From Pseudoroseicyclus tamaricis (GTDB lineage Bacteria > Pseudomonadota > Alphaproteobacteria > Rhodobacterales > Rhodobacteraceae): a stretch of 64,000 bases of DNA. Positions within the stretch are counted from its first letter, which is position 1. Each line of letters starts with the position of its first letter. The DNA lies in contig NZ_JAAFYS010000004.1 of assembly GCF_012070395.1 (NCBI RefSeq), positions 62,001-126,000 on the forward strand. The letters are read 5' to 3'. The notes below the pieces were generated by a model. It had not been told where the DNA came from and ran no database searches. It worked only from the letters and a program-made list of their open reading frames with translations. Positions 59,946 to 64,000 of the stretch are shown in pieces. The position numbers were made by a program, and so were the translations under genes.

Positions 59946-60126
59946 GCAGGCGCAGGGCGAGCGCCGGCCCGTGGGGTGGCGCCCCGACGGTGCCGCTGTG
60001 CGCTTTATGCCAGCCAACCCCCTCCCCACTCCGAGCGAGGCACCAAGCCCAGCCAGAGCGCCAGCCCGCGGGACGGGCCGGCGCTCGCCCTGCGCCTTTG
60101 GCGCGCACCGGGCGGGGGAAAAGCTC
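59946..60126 (+). repeat. Complete long dispersed inverted-repeat element (copy E)
   Basis: Left arm from 59948 (AGGCGCAGGGCGAGCGCC, GGCCCGTGGGGTGGCGC), centre with GCGCTTTATGCCAGCCAACC and GAGCGAGGCACCAAGCCC, right arm ending at 60097, then the GCGCCTTTGGCGC hairpin and CACCGGGCGGGGGAAAAGCTC. It is inverted relative to copy B, which it matches best. The 59790-60201 gap holds four repeat types in a row and no gene. Confidence 0.75.
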
Positions 60127-60201
60127 CGGGCCGCGCCCCTGCCACCTTGGCTCCGCCCCCCGAACGCCCCATACACCCCCCGCACAACCGGGGCGAGGGC
60201 G

Positions 60202-61371
60202 ATGGCGGAGGAGATCGAGGCACTGGTGGTCGGCGCCGGGCCGGCCGGGCTGATGGCGGCGGAGGAGCTGGCGGCGGCCGGGCTCTCCGTCACCGTTGCC
60301 GAGGCCATGCCCTCCCCCGCCCGCAAGCTGCTGATGGCCGGCAAATCCGGGCTGAACCTCACCAAGGACGAACCGGAGGAGGCCTTCCGCGCCGCCTACG
60401 GCCCCCTGCCCCCGGCCCTCTCCGCCGCCCTTTCCGCCTTCGGCCCGGCCGAAGCGATGGCCTGGGCGGAGGGGCTGGGGCAGCCGCTCTTCACCGGCTC
60501 CACCGGACGCGTCTTCCCGACCGCCATGAAAGCCTCGCCCCTCCTGCGCGCTTGGCTCGCCCGCCTCTCGGGCGCCGGGGTGACCCTCCGCCGCCGCTGG
60601 CGCTGGACCGGCTTCGACGGCCCGGCGCTCACCTTCAACACGCCGGAGGGCCCGGCACGCCTCGCCCCCCGCGTCACCGTTCTGGCGCTCGGCGGCGCCT
60701 CCTGGCGGCGGCTCGGCTCCGACGGGGCCTGGGCGTCCCGCTTCGATACCGACGTCGCGCCCTTCGCTCCCGCCAACGCAGGGCTGCGCGTCCACTGGTC
60801 CTCCCACATGGCGCCGCACTTCGGGCGGCCGGTGAAGGGGCTGCGCTTGACCGCCGGCGCGCTGGAGAGCCGGGGGGAGATCGTCCTCTCCGCCCAAGGC
60901 ATCGAGGGCGGCGGCATCTACCCGCTCACCCCGGCCCTCCGCGCCGGTGCGCCCCTCCGTGTGGACCTGCTGCCGGACCTCGCGGAGGAGGAGATCCGCG
61001 CTCGGCTCGCCCGCCAGCCGCGCAAGCTGAGCACGCCCAACCGGCTCCGCCGCGCCCTTTCGCTGCCGCCGGAGAAGTTGGCGCTGCTCATGGAGTTCGC
61101 CCGCCCTTTGCCGGCAGACCTCGCGCCCCGCCTCAAGGCCCTGCCGCTGCGCCATTCGGGCCTCTGCCCGCTCGACGAGGCGATCTCCACCGCCGGCGGC
61201 CTGCGCTTCGCCGCGCTGGACGAGGGGCTGATGCTGCGCTCCCGGCCCGGCACCTTCGCCGCCGGCGAGATGCTCGACTGGGAGGCGCCGACGGGCGGCT
61301 ACCTCATCACCGCCTGCCTCGCCACCGGCCGCCACGCGGGGCGCGCCGCCGCGGCCTTCGCCCGGCGCTGA
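60202..61371 (+). CDS. BaiN/HI0933-family NAD(P)/FAD-dependent oxidoreductase
   Basis: A 389-residue flavoprotein. The FAD-binding GxGxxG is ALVVGAGPAGLMAAEELAAA (residues 7-26), followed by family motif KLLMAGKSGLNLTKDE and later AISTAGGLRF and GEMLDWEAPTGGYLITACLA, which binds the flavin. This matches the subfamily of BaiN-like proteins of about 390 residues. The reaction is unknown for most members. ATG at 60202 with GAGGG close by. It stands alone downstream of the repeat island, upstream of the exopolysaccharide genes. Confidence 0.88.
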   Translation: MAEEIEALVVGAGPAGLMAAEELAAAGLSVTVAEAMPSPARKLLMAGKSGLNLTKDEPEEAFRAAYGPLPPALSAALSAFGPAEAMAWAEGLGQPLFTGSTGRVFPTAMKASPLLRAWLARLSGAGVTLRRRWRWTGFDGPALTFNTPEGPARLAPRVTVLALGGASWRRLGSDGAWASRFDTDVAPFAPANAGLRVHWSSHMAPHFGRPVKGLRLTAGALESRGEIVLSAQGIEGGGIYPLTPALRAGAPLRVDLLPDLAEEEIRARLARQPRKLSTPNRLRRALSLPPEKLALLMEFARPLPADLAPRLKALPLRHSGLCPLDEAISTAGGLRFAALDEGLMLRSRPGTFAAGEMLDWEAPTGGYLITACLATGRHAGRAAAAFARR

Positions 61372-61465
61372 GCCGCCCGCGCCGCCCGCCTGCACGCGTT
61401 GTTGCTTTCCAACCAGTCGCCGGATCGGTTAGGAGATGTAAAACACCTGGGGAGGCCCCGAGCAC

Positions 61466-63574
61466 ATGACCATGACTGGCCGCCTGCTGGCCGCCGCGAG
61501 CCTCGCCGCGCTCGGCGCCGCCTCCGGCCCCGCACAGGCAGACGAGGGGATCAGCTGGGCCCTCTACGGCACGCCCGGCATCATCGACACGCCCGTCGCC
61601 GCCATGCCGTCGTCCGGCACCATCTCGGGCACCTTTACCGGCTTTTCGGGGCAGATCCGCACGAATTTCAGCTTTCAGGTGGAAGACCGACTGAGCGTCG
61701 GCCTGCGCTACTCGACCTTCTTCGACTACTACACCAACCTCGATCAGAATAACCTCTACGACCGCAGCTTCGACATCGCCTACCAGCTGGTGCAGGAGAG
61801 CGAGTATGTCCCCGCCGTCACCGTCGGCCTGCGCGACTTCCTCGGCACCGGCATCCTCTCCAGCGAGTACGTCGTCGCCTCGAAGACCTTCGGCACGTCG
61901 GTCCGCGCCTCGGCCGGCCTCGGCTGGGGGCGGCTGGCGAGCGAGGGGGGCTTCGACAACCCGCTCGGCATCTTCGGCGACGACTTCGACACCCGGCCCC
62001 AGCAGGAGATCGGCCAGGGCGGCACCCTCTCCTACGAATCCTGGTTCCGGGGCCCGGCGGCGATCTTCGGCGGCGTGGAATGGGCGGCGACGGAAAAGCT
62101 GACCTTCAAGGCGGAGTATTCCTCCGACGGGTACGACCTGGAGCGCAGCCGCAACGAGTTCGGCTACAGCACGCCGCTGAACGTGGGCGTCGTCTGGTTC
62201 CCGCGGCCTGGCATCCAGCTGGCCTTCAACTACTTGCACGGCAACGAGCTGGCGCTGGCGGCGACGGTGCTGCTCAACGTCGAGGAGCGCCCGCTCCCCA
62301 GCGGCTTCGACTCGCCGCCGCCGCCGGTGCGGGTGCGCGGCGCCGATGCCGCCGCCTCCTGGCAGGGCGCCGTCACGCAGACGGAGCTGACGCCCCGGCT
62401 CAGCGCCGCCCTCGCAGAGGAGGGGCTGGAGCTGCGCGGGGTGGAGCTGGCGGGCGACAGGCTGCGCGTGCGTTACCACAACCCGCGCTACCGCGCCGAG
62501 GCGCAGGCCCTGGGACGCGTCGCCCGCATCCTCACCCGTGAGGCGCCGCCGCAGGTGGAGACCTTCGAGCTGGAGCCGGAATATTCCGGCATCGCCGTCT
62601 CCGGCGTCACCCTCTCCCGCTCCGACATCGAGGCGCTGGAGAATCGCGTCGGCGGGACGGATGCGATCTTCCAGCGCGGCACGCTCGGCCCTGCCGGGCC
62701 CAACGCCGGCCTGACGGAGGTGGAGGACCCCTCCCCCGCCTTCACCTGGGGCCTCGGCCCCTATGCTGGCTTCGTGCTCTTCGACAACGACGAGCCGCTG
62801 CAGGTGGAGCTCGGCCTGCAGGCCAAGGCCCGCTACGAGATCACGCCCAGCCTCGTCGCCTCCGGCGCCATGCGGCTGGCGCTGACGCCTTACCGCGAGG
62901 ATCCAAAGCCGTCCGACTCCGTGCTGCCGCACGTGCGCTCCGACGGAGAGCTTTATGCCAATACCGGCAACCCGGGGATCGAGTATCTCACCCTCGCGTG
63001 GTACGGGCGCCCGGCGCCCGCGATCTACTCCCGCGTGACGCTCGGCTATCTCGAGCCGATGTTCGGCGGCGTCTCGGGCGAGCTGCTCTACGCGCCGCCC
63101 GACCAGCGCTGGGCCTTGGGCGCCGAGGTGAACTACGCCGTGCAGCGCGAGTACGAGCAGCTCTTCGGCTTCCGGGACTATGACATCGTCACGGGGCACG
63201 TCTCGGCCTATTACGATTTCGACTTCGGCTATCACGCCCAGGTCGATGCCGGCCGCTACCTCGCCGGCGACTGGGGGGCGACCTTCTCGCTCGACCGGGA
63301 ATTCGAGAACGGCTGGAAGATCGGCGGTTACTTCACCTTCACCGATGTCTCCTTCGAGGAGTTCGGCGAAGGCTCCTTCGACAAGGGCGTGCGCATCACG
63401 GTGCCGCTCGACTACTTCACGGGCACGCCGACGCGCCAGACGCTCGACGCCAACATCGTCTCGCTCTCGCGCGACGGGGGCGCCAAGCTGGATATCGACG
63501 GGCGGCTCTACGAAACGGTGCGCGACGGGCACCTGAGCGACCTGCAAGACGGATGGGGACGGTTCTGGAGATGA
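61466..63574 (+). CDS. YjbH-like outer-membrane exopolysaccharide protein
   Basis: A 702-residue exported protein (signal peptide LLAAASLAALGAASGPAQA). Repeated aromatic-rich strands (GISWALYGTPGIIDTPVAAM, FGGVEWAATEKLTFKAEYSS, YAPPDQRWALGAEVNYA, FGYHAQVDAGRYLAGDWGA) and the C-terminal GSFDKGVRITVPLDYF then PTRQTLDANIVSLSRDGGAK fit the YjbH/GfcD family of beta-barrel proteins for polysaccharide export. ATG at 61466 (or 61472) with GGGGAGG upstream. It overlaps the lipoprotein gene by four bases, matching a yjbEFGH/gfc-type operon, though the order differs from E. coli. Confidence 0.88.
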   Translation: MTMTGRLLAAASLAALGAASGPAQADEGISWALYGTPGIIDTPVAAMPSSGTISGTFTGFSGQIRTNFSFQVEDRLSVGLRYSTFFDYYTNLDQNNLYDRSFDIAYQLVQESEYVPAVTVGLRDFLGTGILSSEYVVASKTFGTSVRASAGLGWGRLASEGGFDNPLGIFGDDFDTRPQQEIGQGGTLSYESWFRGPAAIFGGVEWAATEKLTFKAEYSSDGYDLERSRNEFGYSTPLNVGVVWFPRPGIQLAFNYLHGNELALAATVLLNVEERPLPSGFDSPPPPVRVRGADAAASWQGAVTQTELTPRLSAALAEEGLELRGVELAGDRLRVRYHNPRYRAEAQALGRVARILTREAPPQVETFELEPEYSGIAVSGVTLSRSDIEALENRVGGTDAIFQRGTLGPAGPNAGLTEVEDPSPAFTWGLGPYAGFVLFDNDEPLQVELGLQAKARYEITPSLVASGAMRLALTPYREDPKPSDSVLPHVRSDGELYANTGNPGIEYLTLAWYGRPAPAIYSRVTLGYLEPMFGGVSGELLYAPPDQRWALGAEVNYAVQREYEQLFGFRDYDIVTGHVSAYYDFDFGYHAQVDAGRYLAGDWGATFSLDREFENGWKIGGYFTFTDVSFEEFGEGSFDKGVRITVPLDYFTGTPTRQTLDANIVSLSRDGGAKLDIDGRLYETVRDGHLSDLQDGWGRFWR

Positions 63575-64000
63575 TGCGCAAGGCCCTGATCGCCGCCGCC
63601 CTGATGGCCCTGTCGTCCTGCGGGACGACGGGACAGCAGAGCCCTGTCCTCACCCTCGCCCGCGCCGCGATACCCGCGCTCGGCGCCGGCCCGCCGGGCG
63701 ACCCCTCGGCGGCGCCCCCCGGCTTCAGCCCGCAGGAGGTGGCGGCGAACCCCGGCGCCTACTCGCTGATCACCATCCACGGGCTCTACCCCGCGGGCCT
63801 CGCGCGAATCGTCGAGGCCAGCGACGGGCGGGTGACCTACGAGAGCCAGTACCGCTTCTCGGCCGCCTATCGCGACGGGATCCTCGTCGGCACGCGCGGC
63901 CTCGCGGATGACCTGATGGCGGCCGACCCGGGCAACCTGCTGGCCGCGATTCGCGCCGGAGGTGGCACCACGCGCCGCGTTCACGAGACACTTTCGCCCC
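63571..64000 (+). CDS. YjbF/GfcB-like lipoprotein (cut by the right edge)
   Basis: The first 143 codons of a lipoprotein; the frame is open to the edge. The signal peptide KALIAAALMALSSC has a lipobox ending at Cys17. The mature part contains SLITIHGLYPAGLARIVEAS and VTYESQYRFSAAYRDGILVG with TRGLADDLMAADP, which match the YjbF/GfcB family of group 4 capsule or exopolysaccharide lipoproteins. Start at tandem ATGs, the first at 63571 overlapping the YjbH stop. It probably anchors polysaccharide export at the outer membrane together with YjbH. Confidence 0.82.
   Translation, partial: MMRKALIAAALMALSSCGTTGQQSPVLTLARAAIPALGAGPPGDPSAAPPGFSPQEVAANPGAYSLITIHGLYPAGLARIVEASDGRVTYESQYRFSAAYRDGILVGTRGLADDLMAADPGNLLAAIRAGGGTTRRVHETLSP

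Overview
The window is a very GC-rich chromosome segment (roughly 70% GC or more by eye) with dense, mostly overlapping gene strings, many GTG starts and ATGA/GTGA stop-start overlaps. The flagellar genes include FlaF and FlbT, CtrA-box-like TTAA-N7-TTAA motifs sit in front of flagellar units, and ubiB-ubiE is divergent from mutM and an enoyl-CoA hydratase gene. Together these point to an alphaproteobacterium, most likely Rhodobacterales (Rhodobacteraceae or a close relative). No rRNA, tRNA, CRISPR array or transposase was seen.

Layout. Positions 1-8700 hold the 3' end of gltX, a cation-exchanger-like protein, an ABC/FtsX-type exporter pair divergent from a TesA-like esterase, two paralogous cold-shock genes with matching 5'-leader hairpins, and a lipoprotein. 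Positions 8940-10080 are a visibly lower-GC island with a three-gene overlapping operon: a small basic protein, a Panacea/SocA-like (DUF4065) protein and a small membrane protein. This is the best candidate here for an undescribed toxin-antitoxin or defence-type system. Positions 10080-23500 are housekeeping and sugar metabolism (EttA, MOSC, GNAT, M29 aminopeptidase, 2OG oxygenase, cupin, two TauE/SafE permeases, mannitol-dehydrogenase family enzyme, KdgK, ThuA, Gfo/Idh/MocA). Several dispersed repeat families are inserted between these genes, and one copy is fused to a truncated DUF1801 gene. Positions 23500-24140 carry paired perfect palindromes and a 99-bp tandem repeat in front of a glycosyltransferase.

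Positions 26000-55550 are one large motility region. A string of surface-modification genes (unknown protein, TPR glycosyltransferase, DUF6165, FkbM methyltransferase) leads into motB-flgE-flgK-flgL-flgI. It is followed by the opposite-strand fliF-fliH-fliN-fliP string, then fliL, two accessory genes, motA, a large periplasmic protein, a lytic transglycosylase, flhA-fliR-flhB and a FliJ-like protein. Last come the opposite-strand flagellin-flaF-flbT-DUF1217 genes, the flgJ-like and flgN-like genes, and fliK-flgD. fliG, fliM, fliI, fliQ, fliE, flgB, flgC, flgF, flgG and flgH are not here and must lie elsewhere if the flagellum is functional. FlaF/FlbT beside flagellin, a structured flagellin leader and CtrA-like boxes suggest cell-cycle-type transcriptional control plus post-transcriptional flagellin control.

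Positions 55770-64000 contain ubiB-ubiE (quinone synthesis), mutM, enoyl-CoA hydratase, a large repeat island where synteny appears to break, a BaiN-like flavoprotein, and the start of a YjbH/YjbF-type exopolysaccharide export operon that runs off the right edge.
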